Source: an uncultured delta proteobacterium
GTDB lineage: Bacteria; Myxococcota_A; Polyangia; Polyangiales; Polyangiaceae
Assembly: GCA_903906315.1 (NCBI GenBank)
Contig: CAIVJW010000156.1
Span: forward strand, 1 to 64,000
Direction of reading: 5' to 3'
Length of the DNA: 64,000 nt
This document shows, piece by piece, positions 27,742-36,665 of this stretch. How positions within the stretch are numbered: the stretch's first letter is position 1; the number at the start of each line of letters is the position of its first letter. The notes under the pieces were generated by a model. It searched no databases. It was not told where the DNA came from and saw nothing but the letters and a program-made list of their open reading frames with translations. A program made the position numbers and the translations under genes.

Positions 27742-29441
27742 CCGCCCGCCTGGCGATCGTCGCCGCGCTCGCGCTGGTCTCGCTGGTCGGTTGCGGCGCA
27801 GGCTCTCGCGCCGCGGTCCCCGACCGCGCGCCCCCGCAGGGCGCGTCGAGCCTGCGTGCGTCCGGCGAGCCGATCGATGGGCGTGGCCTGCTTCAGGAGG
27901 AGGGCACGCGCGCGGCGGTCGGGGGCGGAGGCGCGCTCGTGGTCCTCGGCGCGGACGTCGGTTCCGAGGGCGACCGCATCGGCGCGTTCCTCGAGATCCC
28001 CGAAGCCGAGTGCGCGCTGATTTTCGCGCGCGCGACGCCGACGGTGCTCGACCTCGACCTCTTCGCGTACGAGGACGAGGGCGCGACGTTCGCCTCCGAC
28101 GAGAGCTCCGACCCCCAGCCGACGCTGCTCCTCTGCCCGCCGCACCCGCGGCGCGTCTACGCCGCCGCGCGTGTCGCTTCGGGCGCGGGGATCGTCGCCC
28201 TGGGCGCCGTCGCCGTGCCGCGGGCCGCGGCCGAGGCCGTCGCCGCGGCGAGCCGCGCGCGCGCTCGCGGTGACGACAGCGGTCGCCTCGCGTCGTGGCC
28301 GGGGCTCGAGGCCAAGATCGCCGAGCGGCGGGCGACGCTCGGCGGGCGCTGGGAGGACGTGAAGCGCGCGGTCGTCCCGGTCGACTCGCGCGTCGCGGCG
28401 CGCGTCACCCTGCCCGTCGCGGCCGGCCGCTGCGTCGACGTGCTCGTGTCGCCGAGCGAGGAGGTGGGCTCGCTCGAGGTCCTCGCCGAGGACGGCGCCG
28501 GGCGCGTCCTCGCCCGAGGCCGCGATCGCGGGCGCGATCGGGGGCTCGTCCTGTGCTCGCACGCCGCCGCCGAGGTCTCGCTCACGCTGCGCGCGCGCGC
28601 TTCGCAGGGCGTGGCCGTCGTGGTGGCGGCGCGATCGCGCGTCGGCGGAGAGGCCGAGCTCGCCGAGTCGGTCCCGATCGATCGCCTCACGCAGTCGCTC
28701 GAGGTCGCCCCGGCGCGCGCGGCCCTCGATCGCGCGCTCGTCGCGCAAGACTACGCGCCACCGATCACCGTCGGCACGGGCACGGCGCGCGTCGGCTCGC
28801 GCGAGGCGCTGTCCGTCGACCTCGCGGCCGGCTGCGCGCGGGTCGACGTGGTCGCCGGGCGGCCGCTCGGCGGCGTCGTCGCCGACCTGTGGGACGATCG
28901 CGGCTCACGGATGGCGAGCGCGCGAGGCGGCGCGGTGACGACGCTGTTCGCGTGCGGCCCCGCGGGCAAGGCCAGGATCGACCTCGAGGCGGCCGGCCCG
29001 CCGGGGCCGTTCGCCGTCGAGCTTCGTCGATCGCGCACGGCGCCGGCCGCGCTCGTCGCGCACCCGGTGGCCGCCTCGCGCCTGCTCGCGCGCCTCGAAG
29101 CGGGCCGCGCGTCCGGATCGGCCGTCCTCGCCGCGGCCTCCGCGGAGGTCGTCGCCCTCGACGAGTCCTCGCGCAGGACGCTCCCGCTCCCGATCGCGCC
29201 CGGCTCCTGCACCGAGGTCGTGGTCGCGATCGGCCCGGGCGGCGCGGGCGTGGACCTGCGCCTCACCGACGGCGCCTCGACGAGCGCGGCCGTCGCGCGC
29301 GCCCGCCACGTCGTCAGCGACCGCGTTTGCGCCCCCGCGGAGGGCGGCGCGGGGGCGAGGGCGGGCGCGATCGAGATCGGGCTCGCGGCGGGGAAGGCCG
29401 ACGCGCTGGTGCTGGTGAGGACGGCTCCCGTCGGGGAGTAG
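27738..29441 (+). CDS. lipoprotein with four Cys-paired beta-sandwich-like repeats
   Basis: A 567-aa lipoprotein (lipobox SLVGC near residue 19). Four units with the pattern x-G-x-C, a D/R-rich middle and a second Cys are seen: PEAECALIFARA to LLLCPPH; VAAGRCVDVLVSP to LVLCSHA; LAAGCARVDVVAG to LFACGPA; IAPGSCTEVVVAI to RVCAPAE. The second halves (DLDLFAYEDEGATF, ADLWDDRGSRMASARGG) resemble PPC-type domains. A disulfide per unit outside the cytoplasm is plausible. It is translationally coupled to the upstream secreted protein with the same units. No enzyme motif; function unknown. Confidence 0.7.
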   Translation: MTARLAIVAALALVSLVGCGAGSRAAVPDRAPPQGASSLRASGEPIDGRGLLQEEGTRAAVGGGGALVVLGADVGSEGDRIGAFLEIPEAECALIFARATPTVLDLDLFAYEDEGATFASDESSDPQPTLLLCPPHPRRVYAAARVASGAGIVALGAVAVPRAAAEAVAAASRARARGDDSGRLASWPGLEAKIAERRATLGGRWEDVKRAVVPVDSRVAARVTLPVAAGRCVDVLVSPSEEVGSLEVLAEDGAGRVLARGRDRGRDRGLVLCSHAAAEVSLTLRARASQGVAVVVAARSRVGGEAELAESVPIDRLTQSLEVAPARAALDRALVAQDYAPPITVGTGTARVGSREALSVDLAAGCARVDVVAGRPLGGVVADLWDDRGSRMASARGGAVTTLFACGPAGKARIDLEAAGPPGPFAVELRRSRTAPAALVAHPVAASRLLARLEAGRASGSAVLAAASAEVVALDESSRRTLPLPIAPGSCTEVVVAIGPGGAGVDLRLTDGASTSAAVARARHVVSDRVCAPAEGGAGARAGAIEIGLAAGKADALVLVRTAPVGE

Positions 29442-29553
29442 GCCGGCGGTTCGCACCACGCCGCCCAGGGCGGGCGCGGATCACCTCGCCTTCCGGGCCC
29501 ACGGGCCCGATTTCGAGCCATTTCGTCCGCGGCGCCTGCAACTCCGACGCGCC

Positions 29554-29583
29554 GTGAACGAACCGCGCGGCGCGTGATAGCGT
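29554..29583 (+). promoter_or_regulatory. candidate promoter before the acyltransferase gene
   Basis: GTGAAC (29554-29559), 18-bp spacer, TAGCGT (29578-29583). The upstream GTG at 29582 would lie within the -10, so this promoter favours the TTG at 29618 as start. Confidence 0.35.
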
Positions 29584-29617
29584 GAGGCTCCTCGCCCCCC
29601 GCGAAAGGAAGAGCCTC

Positions 29618-30448
29618 TTGTCCCTCTTCATCGACGACGAGGTGCGCGAGCGCCTCGAGCGCCTCGAGATCCCCTTCAACCGTTACGGCGTCGACCCGTA
29701 CGGCATCTCGAAGTCGCACCTCGCGCGCTTCTATTCCGCGCTCAAGCTCTTCTATCGCCACTACTTCTCCGTCAGCGTGAACGGGCTCGAGCACGTCCCG
29801 CCTCGCGGGCGCGCGATGCTCGTCGGCAACCACTCGGGCGGCGTGGCGCTCGACGGCGCCATGGTCATCGCCTCGCTCTTCTTCGACGCCGAGCCGCCGC
29901 GCCTTGCGCAGGGCATGGCCGAGAAGTTCATCAACCGCTTCCCGTTCGCGTCGCTCTGGTCGAACAAGCTCGGTCACTTCACCGGCTTGCCCGAGACGGC
30001 CATCCGCCTGCTGGAGGACGACCGCTGCCTGCTCGTCTTCCCCGAGGGCTCGCGCGGGACCGCGAAGCTCTACGGCGAGCGCCACAGCCTCGTGCAGTTC
30101 GGCAGCGGCTTCGTGCGCCTCGCGCTGCGCACCGGCGCGCCGATCGTGCCGTTCGCCTTCGTCGGCGGCGGCGAGGCCATCCCGACGATCCTCAACTCGT
30201 ACGCGCTCGGGAAGCTGGTCGGCGTGCCCTACGTCCCCGTCACGCCGTGGGGCGTCGCGCTGCCCCTGCCGGTGGCGCTCTGCATCGAGTACGGCGAGCC
30301 CATGCATTTCTCGGGCACCGGCGCCGAGGACGACGAGGTCATCGCGGTCCACGTCGACGAGGTCAAGTCGCGCATCGCGGCGCTCATCGATCGCGGCCGC
30401 CGTCGCCGATCGGGCGAGCTCGTCACGACCGAGGGAGGCGCGCGATGA
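29618..30448 (+). CDS. 1-acyl-sn-glycerol-3-phosphate acyltransferase-like protein (PlsC family)
   Basis: Membrane-associated acyltransferase (276 aa). The HX4D catalytic motif is in VGNHSGGVALDG and the substrate-binding block is FPEGSRGTAKLYGE; a later GTGAPIVPFAF-type strand (TGAPIVPFAFVGGGE) fits the family. It may acylate lysophosphatidic acid or another lipid. I chose TTG 29618 because AAAGGAAG (29604-29611) stands 6 nt before it and a promoter overlaps the earlier in-frame GTG at 29582, which would add 12 residues. Its stop overlaps the following SDR gene (ATGA), a pairing that suggests one lipid pathway. Confidence 0.82.
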   Translation: MSLFIDDEVRERLERLEIPFNRYGVDPYGISKSHLARFYSALKLFYRHYFSVSVNGLEHVPPRGRAMLVGNHSGGVALDGAMVIASLFFDAEPPRLAQGMAEKFINRFPFASLWSNKLGHFTGLPETAIRLLEDDRCLLVFPEGSRGTAKLYGERHSLVQFGSGFVRLALRTGAPIVPFAFVGGGEAIPTILNSYALGKLVGVPYVPVTPWGVALPLPVALCIEYGEPMHFSGTGAEDDEVIAVHVDEVKSRIAALIDRGRRRRSGELVTTEGGAR

Positions 30449-31380
30449 GGGTCGTCATCCCCGGGATCTCCGGCCTGCTGGGTCGCATGGTGGCCGAGGC
30501 GCTCGTCGCCAAGGGCCACGAGGTCATCGGCATCGATCGGCGCGCGTGGCGCAACGCGCCCGACGGCGTCGAGATGCACGACGTCGACATCCGCAAGCGC
30601 GCCGCCGAGGACGTCTTCCGCAAGCGCCGCCCCGACGCGGTCGTCCACATGGCCACCGTCACGCACCTCTTCGAGGCGCCGACCGAGGAGCGCTATCGCA
30701 TCAACCTCGGCGGGACGCGCGCGGTGTTCGACTACGCGCATGCTCACGGCATCGCGCACGTGATCTTCGTCGGCCGCCACACGTACTACGGGGCCGGGCC
30801 CGACGCGCCGCTCTACCACCCCGAGGACGATCCGCCGATGGCGGTTTCGACCTTCCCCGAGCTCGCCGACCTCGTCGCCGCGGACCTCTACGCGGGCACC
30901 GCGCTGTGGCGCTACCCGGATCTCACCACGACCGTCCTGCGCATGGCCTACACGCTCGGCCCCACCGGGCACGGCACGCTCGCGGCCTTCCTCCGCGGGC
31001 GCCGCGTGCCCGCCGTGCTCGGCTTCGATCCGCTCTTCCAGTTCCTGCACGAGAGCGACGTGGCGTCCGCGATCTGCCTCGCGCTCGACCGTCGCCCGCG
31101 CGGCGTCTTCAACGTGGCCGGCCCGCAGCCCGTGCCGCTCTCGGTCCTGGCGCGCGCGACCGGCCGATCGACCCTGCCCCTGCCCGAGTTCGTCTTCGCC
31201 AAGCTGCTCGGGCGCTTCGGGCTCCCCCGCCTGCCCCCCGGGGCCCTCAGCCACATCAAGCACCCCGTCGTCGTCGACGCCTCGGCCTTCCGCGCGGCCA
31301 CCGGCTTCGTGCACGAGGCCGACGAGGTCCGGTGCATGGAGGAGTTCCGCGCGGCCTTCCCGCCCCCGCTGCCGCGCTGA
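30445..31380 (+). CDS. NAD-dependent epimerase-like extended SDR without the usual YxxxK
   Basis: A 311-aa Rossmann protein. The dinucleotide motif GISGLLG is at 7-13, and IDRRAW, DVDIRK, and VVHMATVTHLFE follow the extended-SDR scheme. Where the catalytic Tyr-xxx-Lys is expected the sequence reads STFPELADLVAADLY, with neither residue in place, so classical epimerase/dehydrogenase chemistry is doubtful. FLHESDVASAICLALD and FNVAGPQPV are typical of the substrate half. Coupled to the PlsC-like gene. Possibly a regulatory or substrate-binding relative. Confidence 0.8.
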   Translation: MRVVIPGISGLLGRMVAEALVAKGHEVIGIDRRAWRNAPDGVEMHDVDIRKRAAEDVFRKRRPDAVVHMATVTHLFEAPTEERYRINLGGTRAVFDYAHAHGIAHVIFVGRHTYYGAGPDAPLYHPEDDPPMAVSTFPELADLVAADLYAGTALWRYPDLTTTVLRMAYTLGPTGHGTLAAFLRGRRVPAVLGFDPLFQFLHESDVASAICLALDRRPRGVFNVAGPQPVPLSVLARATGRSTLPLPEFVFAKLLGRFGLPRLPPGALSHIKHPVVVDASAFRAATGFVHEADEVRCMEEFRAAFPPPLPR

Positions 31381-31485
31381 ACGCCCCGGCTTCGCCCGTC
31401 TTGGCCGTAGTCGCGGCCGCTCGACTCCCCTAACGTCCCACCCGGGCCGGCGTCGCGCCGGCTCGAGCCAGGGAGTCGACGAGCG

Positions 31486-33153
31486 ATGAGCGGAGAGCGG
31501 CAGGATGGTCCCGGTACGAAGGCTGCGCGCGGGGTCTCCCGGCGGGACTTCCTCAACGGCGTGCTGGTCGGCGTGGTCGGGCTCGCGGGGGGCTGCTCCG
31601 CGGACGAGGCGGCCGCCACCGCGGACGGCGCCGGGGGCGGCCCCGCGGCCTCGCTGCCGCCGGGGCTCGACAAGGGCGACGCGCGGGAGCTCGGCCACGC
31701 CCTGCGCGACGGCAAGAGCTGGAAGATCCCTGCGGCGTCGGGCGACCTGCTCGACTGCGTGGTCATCGGCGGGGGCATCAGCGGCCTCTCCGCGGCGTGG
31801 AAGCTGCGGCGCCTCGGCCGCGACGCGATCCTGGTCCTCGAGAAGGAGACGCCGGTCGGCGGCCTCTCGCGATCCGACGGGACCGCGCCGCTGCTCTACT
31901 CGCAGTGCACCGCGTACACGGTGTTCCCGTACAACGACAATCTCATCGAGCTCTACACGGACCTCGGCGTCGTCACGGGCCTCGACCCGACCGGCAGGCC
32001 CATCCTCGCCGAGGGCTACGAGGTCGCCGCGCCCGTCAACAACGTGCACGTCGGCGGCGTGTGGGTCGCGGATGCGTGGGAGGCCGGCCTCGAGAAGCTG
32101 CCCTTCGACGAGAAGCTCAAGGGCGATCTGGCCGCGTTCCGCGCCGACATGAAGGCCTGGTACGCGTTCGTCGGCACCGACGGCAAGGCCGGCTTCGACA
32201 CCCCGAGCGACGCCTCCACCGCCGACGCGGACGTCCGTGCCCTCGACCAGCTCAGCCTCGCCGAGTACGTCGCCAAGAAGGGCTGGGACCCGCGCGTGTC
32301 CGAGTTCTTCGATCCGTACGCGCGATCGGCGTTCGGCACGACGCACGACCGGCTCTCGGCGTGGGCGGCCATCAACTTCCTCGGTTCGGAGTACCAGCCG
32401 ACGATCGCCCGCCCCGGCGGCAACGCGCACCTCGCCCGGGCCCTCGCGCAGAAAATCGGCGCGACCCGCCTCAAGACGGGCGCGTTCGTGGTCCAGGCCC
32501 GGAACGTCGGCGACGAGGTCCACGTGACGTACCTCGACGGCGGCGTCGCCCGCACCGTCCGCGCGCGAGCGGCCATCTACGCCGCGCCGCGCTTCGTCGC
32601 TCGCCACGTCCTGCCCGACCTCGTCGCCCAGGGCCGCGACGAGGCCGGCAGCTTCGCCTACACGCCGTACCTCGTCGCCAACGTGCACGTCACGCGCACG
32701 CCGGCCGATCTCGGCTACGACAACTGGGTCCACGACCCCGGCTACGTGTTCACCGACCTCGTCGTCGCCGACTGGGCCGGCCAGAAGGATCCGGCCGCCG
32801 CGCCGCTCGATCGCCCGAACGTGATCACCGCCTACTGCCCGTTCGTCGGGTCCGGCCGTCGCACCGAGCTCGGCGAGCTGCCCTTCGCCGACCTCGAGCG
32901 CATCGTGCTCGGCGACCTCGAGCGCCTGTTCCCGGGCATTCGCGCGACCGTGACGCAGCTCGACCTCTATCGCTGGGGCCACGCGATGCTCGCCCCCGGC
33001 AAGGGCTTCGTCTTCGGCGCGCCCCGCGTCGCCTCGCAGCAGCCCTCCGGCCGCATCTCCTACGCGTGCACCGACGTCGACGGCCTCCCCGCCTTCGAGA
33101 ACGCCGTCGCCTCCGGGCTCCGCGCCGCCGTCGAGGCCTCCGCGCAGATCTAG
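31486..33153 (+). CDS. Tat-exported FAD-dependent amine oxidase-like lipoprotein
   Basis: A 555-aa protein with a twin-arginine motif SRRDFLNG (18-25), a hydrophobic core and lipobox LAGGC near residue 37, so it is probably exported folded with FAD and lipid-anchored. The flavin-binding motif VVIGGGISGLSAAWKLRRLG, the following LVLEKETPVGGLSRS, and a C-terminal ISYACTDVDGLPAFENAVASG block match the NAD(P)-binding_8/amino-oxidase superfamily. The substrate is unknown. It starts 105 bp after the SDR; TAACGT at 31431-31436 might be a -10. Confidence 0.85.
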   Translation: MSGERQDGPGTKAARGVSRRDFLNGVLVGVVGLAGGCSADEAAATADGAGGGPAASLPPGLDKGDARELGHALRDGKSWKIPAASGDLLDCVVIGGGISGLSAAWKLRRLGRDAILVLEKETPVGGLSRSDGTAPLLYSQCTAYTVFPYNDNLIELYTDLGVVTGLDPTGRPILAEGYEVAAPVNNVHVGGVWVADAWEAGLEKLPFDEKLKGDLAAFRADMKAWYAFVGTDGKAGFDTPSDASTADADVRALDQLSLAEYVAKKGWDPRVSEFFDPYARSAFGTTHDRLSAWAAINFLGSEYQPTIARPGGNAHLARALAQKIGATRLKTGAFVVQARNVGDEVHVTYLDGGVARTVRARAAIYAAPRFVARHVLPDLVAQGRDEAGSFAYTPYLVANVHVTRTPADLGYDNWVHDPGYVFTDLVVADWAGQKDPAAAPLDRPNVITAYCPFVGSGRRTELGELPFADLERIVLGDLERLFPGIRATVTQLDLYRWGHAMLAPGKGFVFGAPRVASQQPSGRISYACTDVDGLPAFENAVASGLRAAVEASAQI

Positions 33154-33166
33154 CCGCGCTTTCCTC

Positions 33167-33195
33167 TTCGATCCGCGGGGCTGGCAGTCTACCTT
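33167..33195 (+). promoter_or_regulatory. candidate promoter before the POT transporter gene
   Basis: TTCGAT (33167-33172), 17-bp spacer, TACCTT (33190-33195). The ATG is 8 nt beyond the -10, again implying a nearly leaderless message. Confidence 0.4.
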
Positions 33196-33203
33196 CCCGC
33201 GCC

Positions 33204-35189
33204 ATGTCCGACGCCGTAACCGCCGACTCCGCCGGCGCAGAGCCCGCCGTCCCCAAGGGGCACCCGCTCGGCCTGTATCTCTTGTTCGGGACCGAGATGT
33301 GGGAGCGCTTCTCGTACTACGGGATGCGCGCCCTGCTCGTTCTCTACATGATCGAGCAGTTCGGCTGGCAGCCGTCGAACGCGTCCAGCGTCTACAAGTG
33401 GTACACGAGCCTCGTCTACCTGACCCCGCTCGTGGGCGGCTTCCTCGCCGATCGGTTCCTCGGCCTGCGGTCGTCGATCATGATCGGCGCCGTCCTGATG
33501 GCGATCGGCCAGTTTCTGCTGGTCCTCGATCCGCTGCCCATCTTCTACACGGCGCTCGCGTTCCTGATCGTCGGCAACGGCTTCTTCAAGCCGAACATCT
33601 CGACGCTCGTCGGGCGCATGTACAAGCAGGGCGATCCGCGCCGCGACGGTGCGTTCACCATCTTCTACATGGGCATCAACCTCGGCGCGTTCCTCGCGCC
33701 GTTCGTCTGCGGCGGCCTGCGCAGCGCGACGAAGAACTTCCACTACGGCTTCGCTGCGGCCGGCGTCGGCATGCTGCTCGGCCTCATCATCTTCACCCTC
33801 GGGCAGAAGCGCATTCTCGCGGACGTGGCCGCCGCGGGTAACAGCGTCGCCGTCGTCAAGAACGAGCCGAAGAAGGAGGACCGCGCCCCGACGTCGGAGG
33901 ACGACGACGAGAAGGCGCCCGGCGAGACGGGCTTCGCCGGCCTGATCGCGAAGGTGTGGCCGATTGGCCTGCTCGGCCTCTCCGTGCTGGTGCCGCTGCA
34001 CGCCATCTACGGCTTCATGCGCGGCACCGTCACCCTCAAGGACGCGGTCATGCACACCGCGCTGGCCGGGATCGCGGGCTGGATGGGCTACAACCTCCGC
34101 ACCATCCGCGGCCGCGCGCGCGACAAGTCGACGGTCATCTTCGTCCTGTTCATGTTCACGGTGCTCTTCTGGATGGCCTTCGAGCAGGCCGGCAACGCGC
34201 TGAACATCTGGGCTGAGTACAACACCGACCGTCACCTGGGCTCGTTCGAGTACAGCGCCGAGGCGTTCCAGTCGGTCAATCCGGCGTTCATCTTCCTGCT
34301 CGCGCCGCTGTTCTCGGTCCTCTGGGTCTGGCTCGCGAAGAAGGAGCTCAACCCGTCCACGCCGATGAAGTTCCTCGCGGCCATGTTCCTGATGATCGCG
34401 TCCTTCGGGGCGATGGTCGCGGGCGCCGCCGCCGAGAACTCCACCTCGACGCGCGTCTCGCTCGAGGCGCTCCCGGCGCGCGTCGACGTCGCCAAGCTCG
34501 ACGCCGGCCGTATGAGCTACGACCCCGCGAAGAAGGAGCTCGAGGTGCGCGGCGTGCTCCCCTCGTTCGCGGTCATCGAGGCCTTCGAGGCCGCGGTCGA
34601 CGCCGACTACAAGGCCGAGCTCACCAAGATCGAGGACGCCTCGAAGAGCGCGAGCAAGGAGAAGCCCGCGAAGGTCGAGCTGCGCGGGCTGCCCGACGGC
34701 GCCTCGCTCACGCTGAAGGGCGAGGACGTGACGAAGTCGCTCGCCGGCTGGGACCCGGCGACCCACACGCTCACGGTCATCGGATCGGTCGGCGGCGCGG
34801 CCAAGCGCGCGCTGCTCTCCGCCGCGGTCCCGGCGTCCTGGCGCGACGCCGTGACGGCCGTGTCGGACAAGAGCCAGGCCGCGCGGATCGGCGGTTTCTG
34901 GCTGTTTCTGAGCTACCTGCTCGCGACGCTGGGCGAGCTGTGCCTGTCGCCGGTCGGCCTCTCGATGGTCACCAAGCTCGCGCCCGCTCGCTTCGCCTCG
35001 CTCTTCATGGGCGTCTGGCTGCTCGCGAGCTCGGTCGCGCAGTACCTCGGCGGCAGCCTCGGCGAGTCGTGGGGCAAGGTCCCGCCGGTCGACTACTTCT
35101 GGATCTTCGTCTTCACCTCGGCGGGCGGCGCGGCCGTCCTCGCGCTGCTGGCGAAGCCGATCCGGAAGCTCATGCACGGCGTGAACTAG
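33204..35189 (+). CDS. POT-family proton-dependent oligopeptide transporter with a large extra domain
   Basis: A 661-aa inner-membrane symporter for di/tripeptides. EMWERFSYYGMRALLVLYM is the ExxERFxYYG signature of helix 1; GGFLADRFLG, NGFFKPNISTLVG and FTIFYMGINLGAFLAP are the PTR2 family blocks; GELCLSPVGLSMVTKLAP marks helix 10. Two insertions stand out: a charged cytoplasmic linker of about 40 residues after helix 6 (KKEDRAPTSEDDDEKAP), and about 145 residues (about 410-556) between helices 9 and 10. The second is beta-rich, at the place where mammalian PepT1/2 carry their extracellular domain. Most bacterial POTs are about 500 residues. Confidence 0.9.
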   Translation: MSDAVTADSAGAEPAVPKGHPLGLYLLFGTEMWERFSYYGMRALLVLYMIEQFGWQPSNASSVYKWYTSLVYLTPLVGGFLADRFLGLRSSIMIGAVLMAIGQFLLVLDPLPIFYTALAFLIVGNGFFKPNISTLVGRMYKQGDPRRDGAFTIFYMGINLGAFLAPFVCGGLRSATKNFHYGFAAAGVGMLLGLIIFTLGQKRILADVAAAGNSVAVVKNEPKKEDRAPTSEDDDEKAPGETGFAGLIAKVWPIGLLGLSVLVPLHAIYGFMRGTVTLKDAVMHTALAGIAGWMGYNLRTIRGRARDKSTVIFVLFMFTVLFWMAFEQAGNALNIWAEYNTDRHLGSFEYSAEAFQSVNPAFIFLLAPLFSVLWVWLAKKELNPSTPMKFLAAMFLMIASFGAMVAGAAAENSTSTRVSLEALPARVDVAKLDAGRMSYDPAKKELEVRGVLPSFAVIEAFEAAVDADYKAELTKIEDASKSASKEKPAKVELRGLPDGASLTLKGEDVTKSLAGWDPATHTLTVIGSVGGAAKRALLSAAVPASWRDAVTAVSDKSQAARIGGFWLFLSYLLATLGELCLSPVGLSMVTKLAPARFASLFMGVWLLASSVAQYLGGSLGESWGKVPPVDYFWIFVFTSAGGAAVLALLAKPIRKLMHGVN

Positions 35190-35280
35190 TCACGAGGGTC
35201 CCGCGAGCGGCCCCGCACGAGGCCGCTGCGAGGCCGAGCCCCGCGATCCTGCGGATCGCCGCCGGCGCCTCCGAACCGAC

Positions 35281-35314
35281 GCGAGCCGCGGCCCCTTCCC
35301 GGGTCGCGGCTCGC
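35281..35314. terminator. 10-bp hairpin between convergent genes
   Basis: GCGAGCCGCG (35281-35290) pairs perfectly with CGCGGCTCGC (35305-35314) over a 14-nt loop. It lies between the convergent transporter and speD genes. Only a weak T-stretch follows. Confidence 0.6.
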
Positions 35315-35332
35315 TGCGTTTCGTGGGGTCGG

Positions 35333-35677
35333 CTAGGGGCGCTCGAGGACGCGCTCGTCGAGCAGCGCGAGGCGCCCCTCGGGCATCGCGGCCGCGATCG
35401 CGGCGACCGCGCGATCGACGCTGTCCTTCGTGCTGCACGACGCGACGTCGACGAAGAGGCGCCCCTCCTCGGGCCACGAGTGCAGCGCGAGGTGCGACTC
35501 GCCGACCACCGCGCACGCCGTCACCCCTTGCGGCGAGAACGGCACGACGACCTCCGCCAGCGCCGTGAAGCGCCCCGCGACGACCGCGTCGGTCAGGGCA
35601 CCCCGGAGCGCGGCCGCGTCGTTCAGCCAAGGCGCGGGGCAGCCCTCGAAGATGGCGAGCGAGACGTAGAGCTTCAT
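35333..35677 (-). CDS. speD: S-adenosylmethionine decarboxylase proenzyme (SpeD, class 1B)
   Basis: A 114-aa self-cleaving enzyme producing decarboxylated SAM for spermidine synthesis. The cleavage site Glu60-Ser61 in VVGESHLALHSWPEEG gives the pyruvoyl group; H66 and C81 (DVASCS) match the family's processing and catalytic residues. Length is that of the short prokaryotic class. No spermidine synthase gene is adjacent. A TAGGCT hexamer 21 nt upstream may be the -10. Confidence 0.92.
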   Translation of the reverse strand: MKLYVSLAIFEGCPAPWLNDAAALRGALTDAVVAGRFTALAEVVVPFSPQGVTACAVVGESHLALHSWPEEGRLFVDVASCSTKDSVDRAVAAIAAAMPEGRLALLDERVLERP

Positions 35678-35698
35678 GGCCTCACCGCGGTGCGGCGG

Positions 35699-35704
35699 AG
35701 CCTA
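35699..35704 (-). promoter_or_regulatory. candidate -10 element (TAGGCT) for speD
   Basis: Minus-strand TAGGCT ending 21 nt before the speD ATG. The same hexamer recurs before genes at 45641 and 47575. No clear -35. Confidence 0.35.
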
Positions 35705-35866
35705 GCACCGCGGGCGATCCGCGGCGCAGGCAGAGGCCGCCCCGCACCCGCCGGCTGTCGTGGCGCGTGCGCGGGCGCCGCGCAGCAAGTGCCGCCCCTC
35801 GACGCGGCGAGGGCGCCCGTCGGTGGTCGCCGCGGGCGCTTTCGATCGCGTCCGCCTCGTGGTCCC

Positions 35867-36646
35867 ATGCGCCGCATGACGCCGCTCATCCACGTGCAGG
35901 GCAAGGTCGCGATCGTCACCGGCGGCAGCCGCGGCATCGGCGAGGCCATCGCCCGCGCGCTCGGCCTCGCGGGGGGGAAGGTCGCGATCGCGTCGCGCAC
36001 GATCGACGGCGTCCGCGCCGCGGCCGAGCGGCTTCGCGCCGAGGGGATCGAGGTCGAGCCCTTCGCGTGCCACACCGGCAAGACGGAGGAGGTCGACGCG
36101 CTCGTCGCCGCCGTCGTCGCGCGCTTCGGCAAGGTCGACGTGCTGGTGAACAACGCAGCGACGAACCCGTACTTCGGGCCCATGATCGCCGCCGACGACC
36201 GCGCCTTCGACAAGACCTTCGAGGTGAACGCGCGCGGCTACTTCGCGGCGGCCCGCGCGGTCGCCCGGCACCTCGTCCTGCGCGGCGCGCCGGGATCGGT
36301 CCTCCAGGTGGCCAGCATGGTCGCGCTCGCGGGCGCGCCGCTCCAGGGCCTCTACGCGATGACCAAGGCCGCGGTCGTCTCGATGACCCAGACGCTCGCG
36401 GTCGAGCTCGGCCCGAGCGGCATCCGCGTCAACGCGATCGCGCCCGGGCTCGTCGACACGCGCTTCGCCTCCGCGCTCACCGGCAACCCCGACCTCGTCG
36501 CCCGCGTCGTCGCGCGCACGCCGCTCGGCCGCTACGCGCAGCCCGACGAGATCGCCGGCGCGGCGCTCTACCTCGCGTCGGACGCGGCGTCGTTCGTCAC
36601 CGGCCACACGCTCGTGGTCGACGGCGGCTACACCATCGCCGGCTGA
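35867..36646 (+). CDS. short-chain dehydrogenase/reductase
   Basis: A 259-aa classical SDR. The cofactor motif TGGSRGIG is at about 18-25, NNAAT follows, and the catalytic Ser lies in QVASMVA, with Tyr163-xxx-Lys167 in GLYAMTKAA. The C-terminus IRVNAIAPGLVDT and ASFVTGHTLVVDGGYTIAG is typical of FabG-like enzymes. The substrate cannot be told from sequence; 2,3-enoyl or 3-oxoacyl/alcohol oxidation are possible. ATGs at 35867 and 35876 are both in frame. Convergent with the next gene, with only 19 bp between. Confidence 0.88.
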   Translation: MRRMTPLIHVQGKVAIVTGGSRGIGEAIARALGLAGGKVAIASRTIDGVRAAAERLRAEGIEVEPFACHTGKTEEVDALVAAVVARFGKVDVLVNNAATNPYFGPMIAADDRAFDKTFEVNARGYFAAARAVARHLVLRGAPGSVLQVASMVALAGAPLQGLYAMTKAAVVSMTQTLAVELGPSGIRVNAIAPGLVDTRFASALTGNPDLVARVVARTPLGRYAQPDEIAGAALYLASDAASFVTGHTLVVDGGYTIAG

Positions 36647-36665
36647 AGCGGCGAGGGGCGGCGCC

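Noticed and set aside
30229-32982. 917-codon minus-strand open frame opposite the SDR and oxidase genes
   Set aside because: The plus strand encodes clear SDR and flavin oxidase families; the antisense frame is low-complexity with no motifs.
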